A DNA stretch of 64,000 nucleotides from Lachnospiraceae bacterium. Its GTDB lineage: Bacteria > Bacillota > Clostridia > Lachnospirales > Lachnospiraceae. Position 1 is the first letter of the stretch. Every line of letters begins with the position of its first letter. A program made the position numbers and the translations under genes. Shown one piece after another: positions 22,008 to 30,704 of this stretch. The stretch lies in the NCBI GenBank assembly GCA_015057425.1, contig SVEL01000004.1, forward strand, positions 141,618 through 205,617, given 5' to 3'. The notes beneath the pieces are model-generated. The model had not been told where the DNA came from and ran no database searches. It saw only the letters and a program-made list of their open reading frames with translations.

Positions 22008-22415
22008 TCACCTTCCTTTATCCGTGAATTTTTGTGTTACTTTATGAGTAAGCGGCCTTAAGTAAGCCGATACTTTTAATGAAATAAGCCCAAACAAGGC
22101 TGTTATCACATCTCCTATACCAAGGAAAAACAATCCTAAGAACACAATAAGAAAGACAACTATTCTTATAATATACCCAAATCTTACGTGTTTTAATGCT
22201 CCTTCTTCGCCTCTGGAGACGGATTCTTCTACAATTATCGCCATATGTATTGTCATAAATACAGCCAAGGCAACACCTGCCAGAAAACCGACGGAAGAAA
22301 ACAGCTTTCTTTCGGTTACAAACAGAATAATTATTTCTACAGGTATGGAATAAACCAATATCCCTGCCAAAAGCTCCATAAGAGTAGCGTAATTACTCAT
22401 CTTTCGAATTTTCAT
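22008..22415 (-). CDS. atpI: AtpI-like membrane protein of the ATP synthase operon
   Basis: 135 residues with four predicted membrane helices. The place before atpB and the pattern fit the AtpI/ATP synthase subunit I family, which assists c-ring assembly and may take part in cation handling. AAAGGAG lies six bases before the ATG at 22415. The gene overlaps the end of the preceding atpZ-like gene by 23 bases. Confidence 0.8.
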   Translation of the reverse strand: MKIRKMSNYATLMELLAGILVYSIPVEIIILFVTERKLFSSVGFLAGVALAVFMTIHMAIIVEESVSRGEEGALKHVRFGYIIRIVVFLIVFLGLFFLGIGDVITALFGLISLKVSAYLRPLTHKVTQKFTDKGR

Positions 22416-22611
22416 TGATTACTCCTTTTGCCAATACATATGCATTTCTTCCTCCTGCCAACAATCCCAAAAATAACAAAGGAACTGAAAACCAGGTGGA
22501 AAACTTACTATCAATAAATAAACCTACTGCCAGACAGAGAAATGTAGGCACCATAACACTTACTCCCAACTGAGTTATCAGGGATAAGCTTCTAAAAACT
22601 GACTTCTTCAT
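22393..22611 (-). CDS. atpZ: AtpZ-like two-helix membrane protein
   Basis: 72 residues with two membrane helices joined by a short loop (LITQLGVSVMVPTFLCLAVG, then LGLLAGGRNAYVLAKG). This matches the AtpZ/AtpI short family found at the head of Na+- and H+-type atp operons. It is probably an assembly factor or cation channel partner of AtpI. Confidence 0.75.
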   Translation of the reverse strand: MKKSVFRSLSLITQLGVSVMVPTFLCLAVGLFIDSKFSTWFSVPLLFLGLLAGGRNAYVLAKGVINENSKDE

Positions 22612-22647
22612 GTCATTTCCCGTCCTTTCACAGCATAAACAAAGATA

Positions 22648-23133
22648 CTACACTTCTATTTCTAACTTTCTGTTACCCGGCTCGTATCTTGTAAACTTAA
22701 CCTTTGACGACGCAAGCATCTTCTTAGACGCTACCACGCTGTCAGTACCACAGTATTTATCATCTGCATAAATTACTTCACTTATACCTGATTGAATGAT
22801 TGCTTTTGCACATTCATTACAAGGAAATAAAGTAACATACATCTTACAGCCTTCAAGACTGCCGCCTCTGTAATTAAGGATGGCATTCAGCTCACTATGT
22901 GTTGTGTAAAAATACTTGTTATTTAATGGGTCACCGTCTCTGTTCCAAGGGAACTCATCATCAGAACAGCCTATAGGGAATCCATTGTATCCCATAGAAA
23001 GAATCTTATTGTTCTGACTTACGATGCAGGCTCCCACCTGTGTATTCGGATCCTTTGATCTCATGGCGGAAAGCTTGGCAACACCCATAAAATATTCATC
23101 CCAGCTTATATAATCCTCTCTCTTACATCCCAT
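22648..23133 (-). CDS. comEB: dCMP deaminase (ComEB family)
   Basis: 161 residues with a cytidine/deoxycytidylate deaminase domain. His79 and Glu81 (THSELNAI) and Cys105 and Cys108 (PCNECAK) form the zinc site and proton shuttle. It deaminates dCMP to dUMP for thymidylate synthesis. The final ~30 residues are charged. It sits between rpiB and the atp genes, on the same strand with short gaps. Confidence 0.93.
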   Translation of the reverse strand: MGCKREDYISWDEYFMGVAKLSAMRSKDPNTQVGACIVSQNNKILSMGYNGFPIGCSDDEFPWNRDGDPLNNKYFYTTHSELNAILNYRGGSLEGCKMYVTLFPCNECAKAIIQSGISEVIYADDKYCGTDSVVASKKMLASSKVKFTRYEPGNRKLEIEV

Positions 23134-23164
23134 ATGCTCTCTCCTTTATCTGCTTATAAGATAA

Positions 23165-23593
23165 TTAGTCTTCTATAGCTTTAACTCGTCTTACATGTCT
23201 TTCTTCGTTAGAGAACTCTGTATCGAGGAATGTATCAACTATCTTGAGCGCAAGACCCGGACCTACAACTCTTCCTCCAAGTGCAAGGATATTGGCATCG
23301 TTGTGAAGTCTTGTAGCTTCTGCCGTAAAACAATCTGTACAAACTGCTGCACGAATTCCCTTTACTTTATTGGCTGCTATAGATATACCTATTCCCGTAC
23401 CGCATACAAGAATTCCTCTGTCACATTCTCCAGTTACTATGGCATTTGCAACTGCCTTAGCATATACAGGATAATCAACTGATTCGCTTGTATAGCTTCC
23501 GTAGTCCTTGAATTCCAATCCTCTTGCAGTAAGATGTTTAATTATCTCCTGTTTTAATTCATAACCACCCTGGTCACTTCCTAATGCTATCAT
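23165..23593 (-). CDS. rpiB: Ribose-5-phosphate isomerase B
   Basis: 142 residues, full RpiB/LacAB-type domain. The active-site Cys lies in LVCGTGIGIS, and GSDQGGYELK and RLHNDANILALGGR are the usual phosphate-binding segments. It interconverts ribose 5-phosphate and ribulose 5-phosphate. Position after the phosphatase-like gene matches the order in Bacillus (ywlC-ywlE-ywlF). Confidence 0.95.
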   Translation of the reverse strand: MIALGSDQGGYELKQEIIKHLTARGLEFKDYGSYTSESVDYPVYAKAVANAIVTGECDRGILVCGTGIGISIAANKVKGIRAAVCTDCFTAEATRLHNDANILALGGRVVGPGLALKIVDTFLDTEFSNEERHVRRVKAIED

Positions 23594-23633
23594 AGCTTCC
23601 TCCTTTTTCTATATATTAAAGCTGTTGCTTTAT

Positions 23634-24119
23634 TTATCTGTTTACTTCTTCTAATTCTAATCTGATTATTTCAGCAAGCTTCTCTATAAGTTCTTTTATC
23701 TCGGCAACGCTTGTACGATACTCTTCGATATCCTTACCGTAAGGTGCTTCAACATCTCCGTTACTTCCCGAAATCTCTTTTAAAGTATATACATTGGTTG
23801 CATTTGAAAATCTCTCGTATAACCGGCGTTTGCCTCTTTCGGTCATCATTATTACCAACGTATTGGAGCCAAAATCATCAGCTGTCATCTGAACTGAACT
23901 GTGACCGCTTATGTCTATGCCCATTTCATTAAGTATCTGAACTCCTTTTGGGTTAGGCGGTTCATTGAAAAGTACCACCAAACCTTTAGAGGACACATTT
24001 ACATAGCCCCACGGCAATGTTTTCTGAAGAAGTGCAGATGCGACAGGTCCTCTGTATGTATCATCTTCACTGACGAAAATAATATTGTCATAACTGGCAT
24101 CTCCTTTAATAGCCGACAT
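23634..24119 (-). CDS. Low-molecular-weight phosphatase-fold protein lacking catalytic residues
   Basis: 161 residues from the ATG at 24119 (AAGGAGG just upstream). The fold and place correspond to YwlE, the low-molecular-weight phosphatase beside sua5 and rpiB in Bacillus, which acts as a protein-arginine phosphatase. The P-loop, normally CTGNTCRSP, reads SEDDTYRGP here: Ser17 replaces the nucleophilic Cys, while Arg23 is kept. The general-acid Asp of the DPY motif is replaced by Ala125 (EAPYG). Both catalytic residues are lost in an otherwise intact frame, so this is probably a pseudoenzyme with a binding or regulatory role. Confidence 0.8.
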   Translation of the reverse strand: MSAIKGDASYDNIIFVSEDDTYRGPVASALLQKTLPWGYVNVSSKGLVVLFNEPPNPKGVQILNEMGIDISGHSSVQMTADDFGSNTLVIMMTERGKRRLYERFSNATNVYTLKEISGSNGDVEAPYGKDIEEYRTSVAEIKELIEKLAEIIRLELEEVNR

Positions 24120-24150
24120 CTGTTTCCTCCTTATCATAGCCTTGCTTATG

Positions 24151-25218
24151 CTAAACTTCTATTATCATATATCCGGCTGATTTGGCAAGTCTGTTCATAA
24201 TAGCCTGTCCCAGCCCGCTTCTGTCAAAGGTTTCTCCGTATATCTTATCAACACCTTTGCTGTCAAAGTCGCGTAACGCCGCGTACATATTGTGTGCAAC
24301 CATATCTTCATCATCACGGCTACCTAAAGATATAACATATGCTTCCTTCATATAGATATCTTTAGTTTCATCCGTTGCGATAATGCCTACCTTTAAGCCA
24401 TTTGACACATCTTCGGCAATCTCTGCATTTATCCTTGACGTTACAGCCTCCTGAGAGCCTGAGTACATAACAAAATCTGCCTTTGGCGCATAATGTCTGT
24501 ACTTCATACCCGGTGCTTTTGGCTTATAATTCTCATCTATATCATCCTTTTTCACCGCCAGGACAACTTTATCATACTCTACAGTTCCTATAATGTCTTT
24601 TACCATATCCGAAGTAATGTACCCCGGTCTCAAAATCACCGGTTCTTCTCCGGTCACATCTATAATGGTAGATTCCAGGCCGATTTCAACCTGTCCTCCA
24701 TCGATAATCATATCTATCTTACCCTGCATATCTTCCCATACATGCTCTGCCTTAGTAGGACTTGGTCTTCCTGATATATTGGCACTCGGAGCAGCTATAG
24801 GTACTCCCGATGCTTCTATGAGTCTAAGAGCAACTTCATGTTCCGGCATCCTGACTGCCACTGTAGACAGTCCTCCCGTAGTTCCGTCAGGCACTGTACA
24901 TTTCTTCTTAAAAACAAGCGTCATCGGTCCCGGCCAAAACCTATCCATAAGCTTAACCGCCATATCCGGAACATACTCGACAATATCATCCAGTTCCTTC
25001 TCATCACTGATATGCAAAATGAGAGGATTGTCTGAAGGTCTTCCCTTTGCTGCATATATTTTGGCAGCTGCATCTTCGTCAAGGCCATTTGCCCCAAGAC
25101 CATAAACCGTCTCCGTAGGAAACCCTACAAGACCGCCATTTTTAATAATTTCTGCAGCCTCTGAGATAACACTCATATCTATATTATTCTTGTCACATTT
25201 TCTAAAAATTGTTTCCAT
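24151..25218 (-). CDS. sua5: L-threonylcarbamoyladenylate synthase (Sua5 type)
   Basis: 355 residues: an N-terminal YrdC domain (GGLVGFPTETVYGLGAN, AKGRPSDNPL, APSANISGRPSPT) and a C-terminal Sua5 domain (about 240-355), so it is the long form. It makes threonylcarbamoyl-AMP for the t6A37 modification of tRNAs. It heads the train that runs into the atp genes, behind a TTGACA promoter. The ribosome site is weak. Confidence 0.93.
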   Translation of the reverse strand: METIFRKCDKNNIDMSVISEAAEIIKNGGLVGFPTETVYGLGANGLDEDAAAKIYAAKGRPSDNPLILHISDEKELDDIVEYVPDMAVKLMDRFWPGPMTLVFKKKCTVPDGTTGGLSTVAVRMPEHEVALRLIEASGVPIAAPSANISGRPSPTKAEHVWEDMQGKIDMIIDGGQVEIGLESTIIDVTGEEPVILRPGYITSDMVKDIIGTVEYDKVVLAVKKDDIDENYKPKAPGMKYRHYAPKADFVMYSGSQEAVTSRINAEIAEDVSNGLKVGIIATDETKDIYMKEAYVISLGSRDDEDMVAHNMYAALRDFDSKGVDKIYGETFDRSGLGQAIMNRLAKSAGYMIIEV

Positions 25219-25268
25219 ATATCAACAACGCCGTTTCACAAAAATCCTACTTTTGTCCCTATTATATA

Positions 25269-25297
25269 AATGTATCACAGACACCGCTTTTTGTCAA
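25269..25297 (-). promoter_or_regulatory. Promoter for sua5 and the downstream atp train
   Basis: TTGACA (25292-25297 as complement), a 17-base spacer and TACATT (25269-25274 as complement). Confidence 0.65.
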
Positions 25298-25383
25298 TTT
25301 TTAACAGCTTGTTTTTCTTGATTTTTCAAGGTTTTTTCACATTTTTGTTCTGTTGAAAAAATAACAATTTATAATATGTTTAT

Positions 25384-25412
25384 TTGACAATTTCTCCCCT
25401 ATAATGTACATT
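25384..25412 (+). promoter_or_regulatory. Promoter for the RDD protein gene
   Basis: TTGACA (25384-25389), a 17-base spacer and TACATT (25407-25412). These are the same hexamers as the divergent sua5 promoter. A TATAAT at 25400 is too close to the -35 to be its partner. Confidence 0.6.
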
Positions 25413-25475
25413 GTAATAAGTATATATAAACAACACGTATAAATATTTTCTCAGATTAAGAAAGGAGTTCCGTTT

Positions 25476-26069
25476 ATGAAAACACGTTCAGACTTAGACT
25501 TATATCCTGCAGGCATAATCCGACGAATAGTCGCTTTTATAATAGATTCACTTATGTCCTTTATCCCTGTTTTGGTAGTACTTTTGTTCTTTACTGATAA
25601 CTATCAGGGATATGCACTTACTGCGCCGGCATTTCATGCCACCCCATTGGTAGGAGTTGTCACTCTTTTGGATATTCCGGGCGAAGTAAATGAATCAATC
25701 AACACTCACAACAATGATATCGGCGGTACATATACTGATTATGATGTATCCGTACTTGCAACAGGCAAGCGTGCATTATCAGTGCTGGTAGTGATTTTTT
25801 ATGTGTTATATGGCACATTTGCTACATGCATCTTTGAAGGACACACTTTTGGAAAATTCTTAATGAAAATAGATGTTGTCGCCGTAGATACCGAAAAGCC
25901 TATGAAAAAGCTGCTCTTAAGAGAACTTGTCGGAAAAGTACTTATTAACTCTATTCCTATTGTTCCGATAATTTCGCTTTTTACAATTATCTTTACTCCA
26001 AAGCATCTGGCTATTCATGATATGATATTTAATACAAGAGTTGCTGAACTTACAGATTCACAGAAATAA
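25476..26069 (+). CDS. RDD-family membrane protein
   Basis: 197 residues with about four membrane helices. The N-terminal segment PAGIIRRIVAFIIDSLMSF has the Arg/Asp pattern that defines RDD proteins, and GHTFGKFLMKIDVV is a typical second motif. Some RDD proteins act in Na+/H+ exchange; the substrate here is unknown. AGGAG precedes the ATG. A strong bidirectional terminator follows. Confidence 0.85.
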   Translation: MKTRSDLDLYPAGIIRRIVAFIIDSLMSFIPVLVVLLFFTDNYQGYALTAPAFHATPLVGVVTLLDIPGEVNESINTHNNDIGGTYTDYDVSVLATGKRALSVLVVIFYVLYGTFATCIFEGHTFGKFLMKIDVVAVDTEKPMKKLLLRELVGKVLINSIPIVPIISLFTIIFTPKHLAIHDMIFNTRVAELTDSQK

Positions 26070-26075
26070 ATTATA

Positions 26076-26139
26076 AAAAAAGAGAAGCATTTATAGCCTT
26101 TGGAAATATTGCTCGAGCTATAAATATGCTTCTCTTTTT
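26076..26139. terminator. Bidirectional terminator between convergent genes
   Basis: AAAAGAGAAGCAT..TATAGC pairs with GCTATAAATATGCTTCTCTTTT (two-base bulge), flanked by A- and T-runs on either side. It serves the RDD gene and the minus-strand small membrane genes. Confidence 0.9.
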
Positions 26140-26216
26140 AAATTTATCATCTGCCACCCCATCACAGGCTTGTATATTTTGTACACACATCAATATAACA
26201 ATGTACCTTATCTCCT

Positions 26217-26303
26217 TCATATCGGTAATACAACCACGACCACCACAATACATATAATCATAACCGCCGATACTATTGTTATAATCTTTTTCTTTACACT
26301 CAT
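26217..26303 (-). CDS. 28-residue hydrophobic peptide
   Basis: Reads MSVKKKIITIVSAVM and continues with a Val/Ile-rich helix ending in LPI; one membrane helix behind a Lys-rich start. Its ATG overlaps the TGA of the preceding gene (ATGA at 26300-26303), a classic coupling arrangement. An 87-codon frame across the same DNA in another register has no ribosome site and is less likely. It could be a small membrane partner of the upstream protein. Confidence 0.55.
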   Translation of the reverse strand: MSVKKKIITIVSAVMIICIVVVVVVLPI

Positions 26304-27064
26304 CCGCAGACATCCTTTCTAAGCGCTCTTCCAAAAAGAAAGAAAAATATCGTCAACAAAACACTTGGTAATATTTTTACAGCAAACGACAAAATATAAC
26401 TTATCACTACAACAATTCCACGAACCATTTCTACTATATTGTCACTTTGGGAAACTTCAGTTATCATTATTATAAAAAAGACCAGAAAAAATGCATTTGA
26501 AAATATATGCAAAATCGTCAATACAAGATTAATTACCGATATTGCCCCCGGCATTGCCCACACTTTTTTAACAGATTTATTTTTATTAACTCTTACAATA
26601 CAAATAATCGCAAAAACAAGTGCTATAAGCAAAGTAACATTCGTCAATATCAAAAATATTGAACTGATAACCATACCCGGGCTTCTTTTTACTTCCGAAT
26701 TACCAAAAAAATCAGAAAAAAGGCCCGATGCAAACATACTAATGTATACAAACGGATATATACACATAACGCCAAAAGTAATCGCTATGGCCACATATTT
26801 CTTTTTCAATATGAAAATGGCAGCAATTATTGACATCAGGCAAAAAATCGTGGGTAATACAATAAAGAGAGCTATCGAGTCAAGACTTTTTGAGTATATA
26901 TTGCTTAAAGTATTTATATCTTTGCTCAATATATACTGAAAAATCTCATCATAATACAGCATAATAAACTGAACAGCCCCATAACTAATCAGAAAAATTC
27001 CCGCTATTTTAAACATATCCTTTTTATGCTTCTTTTTAGGTTGTAAATCAATACTCTGTTCCAT
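26300..27064 (-). CDS. Multi-pass membrane protein, unknown function
   Basis: 254 residues with six predicted membrane helices after a basic, Lys-rich cytoplasmic start (PKKKHKKD). It resembles unassigned Clostridia membrane proteins and shows no catalytic motif. GGGG lies before the ATG. It is coupled to the 28-residue peptide gene. Confidence 0.75.
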   Translation of the reverse strand: MEQSIDLQPKKKHKKDMFKIAGIFLISYGAVQFIMLYYDEIFQYILSKDINTLSNIYSKSLDSIALFIVLPTIFCLMSIIAAIFILKKKYVAIAITFGVMCIYPFVYISMFASGLFSDFFGNSEVKRSPGMVISSIFLILTNVTLLIALVFAIICIVRVNKNKSVKKVWAMPGAISVINLVLTILHIFSNAFFLVFFIIMITEVSQSDNIVEMVRGIVVVISYILSFAVKILPSVLLTIFFFLFGRALRKDVCG

Positions 27065-27185
27065 AAAATCCCCCTAAATCAAATTTTTAGGATGTGCAAA
27101 CCATCCTGCTCTTTTAAAATACCACAATGATATATGCAAGTCAATTACTTTTTATTGTATTTCGATAATTTTATATTAAATTACA

Positions 27186-27215
27186 CAAAAAAAAGACCGG
27201 TGTCCCAACCGGTCT
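27186..27215 (-). terminator. Terminator after the 108-residue membrane protein gene
   Basis: AGACCGGT (27194-27201) pairs with ACCGGTCT (27208-27215); on the minus strand it is followed by eight T residues. Confidence 0.9.
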
Positions 27216-27262
27216 CATCAGGTCTCATCGGACCTCTTCTTCATATCATCCTTACATAACTA

Positions 27263-27589
27263 TCAAAAATTTAACCAACCTGTTAATATACCATGCACAA
27301 GCGCACATGAAAAAACTATCGGTATTAATAATCCGCCAAAAAGAAACACCCTTGCGACTTTCCGGATATTTTCCCCCATTTTTGCAAAACTAAGAACAGA
27401 CAGCACGATTATAGCCAATAAATATAATACCATAATAGCACAACCATAATATGAGAAAGAAAATATCATAAATGGCAAAACTAAGCCCAAACTTACATTT
27501 GCCACGATTTCCATTGCCACCAAAATTACTAATTGGAAAATTTCTAATCTATAAGCTTTTTCCATAGCTTCATTCACAAAACTGTCCAT
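27263..27589 (-). CDS. Small four-helix membrane protein, unknown
   Basis: 108 residues, mostly hydrophobic with about three or four membrane helices. An AAGGAGG site precedes the ATG and a strong terminator follows, so it is a real single gene. Composition and size resemble the neighbouring membrane gene, but no family is recognised. Confidence 0.7.
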   Translation of the reverse strand: MDSFVNEAMEKAYRLEIFQLVILVAMEIVANVSLGLVLPFMIFSFSYYGCAIMVLYLLAIIVLSVLSFAKMGENIRKVARVFLFGGLLIPIVFSCALVHGILTGWLNF

Positions 27590-27984
27590 ACGTACCTCCT
27601 TCTGTATTAGATTTATATATTTTTGCTACTTCCTTATTATAAATGGTAAATATTACAAATATAATCTTAATTGCTTTACATTTATATTAGTTTTTAGTTA
27701 CATTTCATTAACAAAATATCTCCTTTTGTTAACTTTAAAAATTTCACCACCACTTTCGTGGTGGTGAGTGTATGTCATATCTGTATATTTTGACGGTATG
27801 TCTCAATATCGAATAAAAACACATCGAGAAGCTATTTTAGAACTATCAAAAAAACGCAAAGATTTACTTGTTGACTTTTTCCCTACAGATAGTATCTCAT
27901 AAGCATTACACAAAAAGAGGAAACTGTTATTAACAATTTCCTCTTTCTTATTGAATATTTCTTTTCTGATATTAGAACTGATGC
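27590..27984. other. Intergenic region with hairpins and a 34-codon ORF
   Basis: CACCACCAC...GTGGTGGTG (27751-27772) is a perfect 9-bp hairpin followed by T residues on the minus strand. A plus-strand frame at 27799-27903 reads MSQYRIKTHREAILELSKKRK and has a stop after 34 codons; it has no ribosome site and may be a gene remnant. AAAGAGGAAA / TTTCCTCTTT at 27914-27946, with T residues on the minus strand, terminates the SMC operon. Confidence 0.5.
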
Positions 27985-30690
27985 TTAGTAAAAGTGGTCT
28001 TCTCTTATTACCACAACTGAATCTTCATCTTTCTTCTTAAAGATTCTCTTAAAGAAATTTCCAATTCCCTTAGTTGCTTCTTCCATTACATCTTCCATAA
28101 GGTCTTCTACATCGTCTTTATCAATTCCCTGGTTGTTTGCATCCATTCTGTCTAACTGTGCATGAAGCGCAAGCATTGCCATGTCGTCCAGTTCAAATCC
28201 ACGCTCTGCGACATAATTCTGCGCATATTTTGCCCAATCACCTATTGTCATTTCTTTTATTCCAAATACCACATTGAAGGCATTTTTTACTTTAGGATAT
28301 GTTGCAAACATCTGCTCCATTGCTGTTCTTTCATCTTCAAATACAACCATCATATTGCCGGTATAGCCGTCTATAACTTCTAACAATTCATTTATACTGT
28401 CAGCAGTAAGGCTTGATGCCTTCTCGATGATTACATCTGTATCTTCCAATGCAGATAATGCAAACTTAACACCTTTTTTATTTAAAATTATTGCATTTGT
28501 CTTAGCAATTCTGCGATGTTCTCTATGTCTTATCTTATTTACAAGCTTAATAAGATCTCTCGCCATAGTTGTCTTGCCGCTCTGAAGATTTCCCGTGATG
28601 AAAACGTTATTGGTCTTTGATGTTCCATCTCGATCATAATCTTTTATGAGTTTTTCCAGAATCTTGATTATTCCGTTGTCAAGTCCTGTTACAACTCCAT
28701 ACTTACTTATGAAGCTTTTAAGTTCCTTTTTTAAGTTGACGTCTGCTGTTTTCTCCGGCTTTTTCTCAGTTTTAGCAGGTTCTTCTTCTGCAGGCTCCTC
28801 AGATTCTTCAAGCTCTTCCTCGGCTGGTTCCTCTAATTCTCCATTCGCTTCAGGTTCTTCGGCATAATCTTCCGTGATTTCTTCTGTGCCCTCATTTTCT
28901 TCCGACTCTTCTGATTCCTCATCCTCTTCGGCAGCTTCCTCGTCGTATTCTTCGAAGTCTTCTGTTTCATCCTCTACGAACTCTTCAAAGCCTTCTATTT
29001 CATCTATCTCAACTTCCTCTGTCAGTTCTTCTTGAACTAACTCTCCTGATTCTGTAACTTCTTCGAAATTTTCCTCTGCTTCTTCGGTTGCCTCGTATGC
29101 TTCCTCAATCGGTTCCTCTTCTGGCTCGTTATCAACTTCATCGATTTCAGTTACTTGGTCAGTTTCTAATTCTTCATCAGGCTCATCAATTTCTTCGAAA
29201 TCTTCAAATTCCTCAAAACCTTCAATCTCATCTATCTCTACATCTTCACTCGGTTCTTCCACAACTTCTTCACCGGCTTCAATTTCAAGTTCTTCCGCAA
29301 CCGGCTCTACTTCTGCTTCCGGCTCAGCTTCATCAACCTCATCGGACTCTTTGGTATCCTCTACCTCGTCGGTTTCAGCCGCTTCTCTGTTCATCTTCTC
29401 GTATTCTGCAAGGATATCTTCGATTGTAAGCTGACCTTCTATCTGGTCATCATCTTTCTTAGGTTCAGGTGCTGATATTGATACCTGACCATCTCCTTCA
29501 AGTTCATACAACGGATTAATCGGATCAGTACTTGTATAGAAGATGTACTCATCTTCTTTTGCCTTTTCTGCAACCTCTTCACTTACTTCCATTATTTCAC
29601 TGTTGGAAGCATTGTAGAATGTACCGCTAAATGCCGTAAATTCTTTTGTTGCACCACTTATATCCGGTGTTTCCCCGCTTGAATCACTTAAGAGTGATGC
29701 CATACTTTCAGCGATTTCTGCCTGAATGTTTACAGTATTAAACTTATTATTTACATCCAGTTCTTTCACTCTTATCTGAGTATAATCTATCTCTGTGGTA
29801 TGCATGATGTCATCTTCGGATTCAGATATTTCTTTACTTTCCTGTATTTCTTCTGTTTCTTCCTCTATATCCTGCACTTGCTCATCCGCTGCATTCTCAC
29901 TATCACTAACCTTCAAAACTTCTTCTGCTTCCGCTTCTTCTAATGATTCAGCCACCGGTTCTCCTACAGGCTCTTCAACAGATTCCTCTGTTTTATGAGC
30001 AGATGTTTCTTTAACCGGTGTAAAGACAACTGTACTTGCAGTTTCGTCAGTATACTTCATACGTTTTGTCTTTTCATCATCTTTTGAACCATCTAACATT
30101 TCCTGTTGTTCTGATGATAACGGAACATAAAGCATCTTAAGATCAAGTGCCTTCTTTACAAACTTGCCGCCATTAAACCAAAGTATGATGGTATCACACA
30201 TTTCTACACACTTCTGTCCCATTCCTGCTTTGTGATAAAGTACTGCCAAAACATATGCCCACTTTTCATCCATATCTTCTGCCATATACTTTTCAAGAAT
30301 AGATATAAGTACTGTAACATCTGCATTTTCAGCTTTCGCTATTTCATACTCTAACAGGTATTTCGAGATATTATTAGGAGCCATTTCAACATATTCTTCA
30401 TAGTATTCCTTGGCTTCACGCACCTGTCCGAGCTTGGCTGACAATACTGCAAGCTTATATGCTATCTGTCTTCCCATAGATGACTTTTCGAAGGCTATCA
30501 CAAGTACTTCTTTTGCACTCCTATAATCACCAACCACTTCATATACATCAGCTATGGTTGTCAGCATAGGAATAGACTTAATCTTATGAACATCCAAAGA
30601 GTCTGCTATTTTAGCAGCCACTTCATAATCCTTCTTTTCGATTAATTTCTTAAATTGTTCGAGTTTTAAATTAAATTCATACTTGTCCAC
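27985..30690 (-). CDS. TPR / acidic linker / AAA ATPase-like protein of the SMC operon
   Basis: 901 residues with a GTG start eight bases after GGAGG. Residues ~1-200 are TPR-like helical repeats. About 220-660 is an extremely Glu/Asp-rich, low-complexity linker with a repeated EIDEIEGFEEF motif. The C-terminal ~200 residues form a CbxX/SpoVK-like AAA module: Walker A GNLQSGKT at 700-707, a Walker-B-like DVIIE, and a FATYPKVKNAF segment of the kind seen near sensor 1. It ends in VVIREDHFY. It is 15 bases downstream of the MukB-like gene and so probably works with it. No TOPRIM or nuclease motif is visible. Whether it replaces JetD is inference. Confidence 0.7.
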   Translation of the reverse strand: MDKYEFNLKLEQFKKLIEKKDYEVAAKIADSLDVHKIKSIPMLTTIADVYEVVGDYRSAKEVLVIAFEKSSMGRQIAYKLAVLSAKLGQVREAKEYYEEYVEMAPNNISKYLLEYEIAKAENADVTVLISILEKYMAEDMDEKWAYVLAVLYHKAGMGQKCVEMCDTIILWFNGGKFVKKALDLKMLYVPLSSEQQEMLDGSKDDEKTKRMKYTDETASTVVFTPVKETSAHKTEESVEEPVGEPVAESLEEAEAEEVLKVSDSENAADEQVQDIEEETEEIQESKEISESEDDIMHTTEIDYTQIRVKELDVNNKFNTVNIQAEIAESMASLLSDSSGETPDISGATKEFTAFSGTFYNASNSEIMEVSEEVAEKAKEDEYIFYTSTDPINPLYELEGDGQVSISAPEPKKDDDQIEGQLTIEDILAEYEKMNREAAETDEVEDTKESDEVDEAEPEAEVEPVAEELEIEAGEEVVEEPSEDVEIDEIEGFEEFEDFEEIDEPDEELETDQVTEIDEVDNEPEEEPIEEAYEATEEAEENFEEVTESGELVQEELTEEVEIDEIEGFEEFVEDETEDFEEYDEEAAEEDEESEESEENEGTEEITEDYAEEPEANGELEEPAEEELEESEEPAEEEPAKTEKKPEKTADVNLKKELKSFISKYGVVTGLDNGIIKILEKLIKDYDRDGTSKTNNVFITGNLQSGKTTMARDLIKLVNKIRHREHRRIAKTNAIILNKKGVKFALSALEDTDVIIEKASSLTADSINELLEVIDGYTGNMMVVFEDERTAMEQMFATYPKVKNAFNVVFGIKEMTIGDWAKYAQNYVAERGFELDDMAMLALHAQLDRMDANNQGIDKDDVEDLMEDVMEEATKGIGNFFKRIFKKKDEDSVVVIREDHFY

Positions 30691-30704
30691 TGTTTTTACC
30701 TCCG

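Noticed and set aside
25384..25405. Promoter pairing TTGACA with TATAAT at 25400
   Set aside because: The spacer is 10 bases, too short for a sigma-A promoter; TACATT at 25407 fits with 17.
26071..26334. 87-codon minus-strand ORF over the small membrane gene region
   Set aside because: No ribosome site and composition unlike a protein; the 28-codon frame in another register has a coupled start.
28646..29429. Plus-strand Ser- and Leu-rich ORFs antisense to the acidic linker
   Set aside because: Reverse complement of Glu/Asp codon runs gives long open frames by chance.
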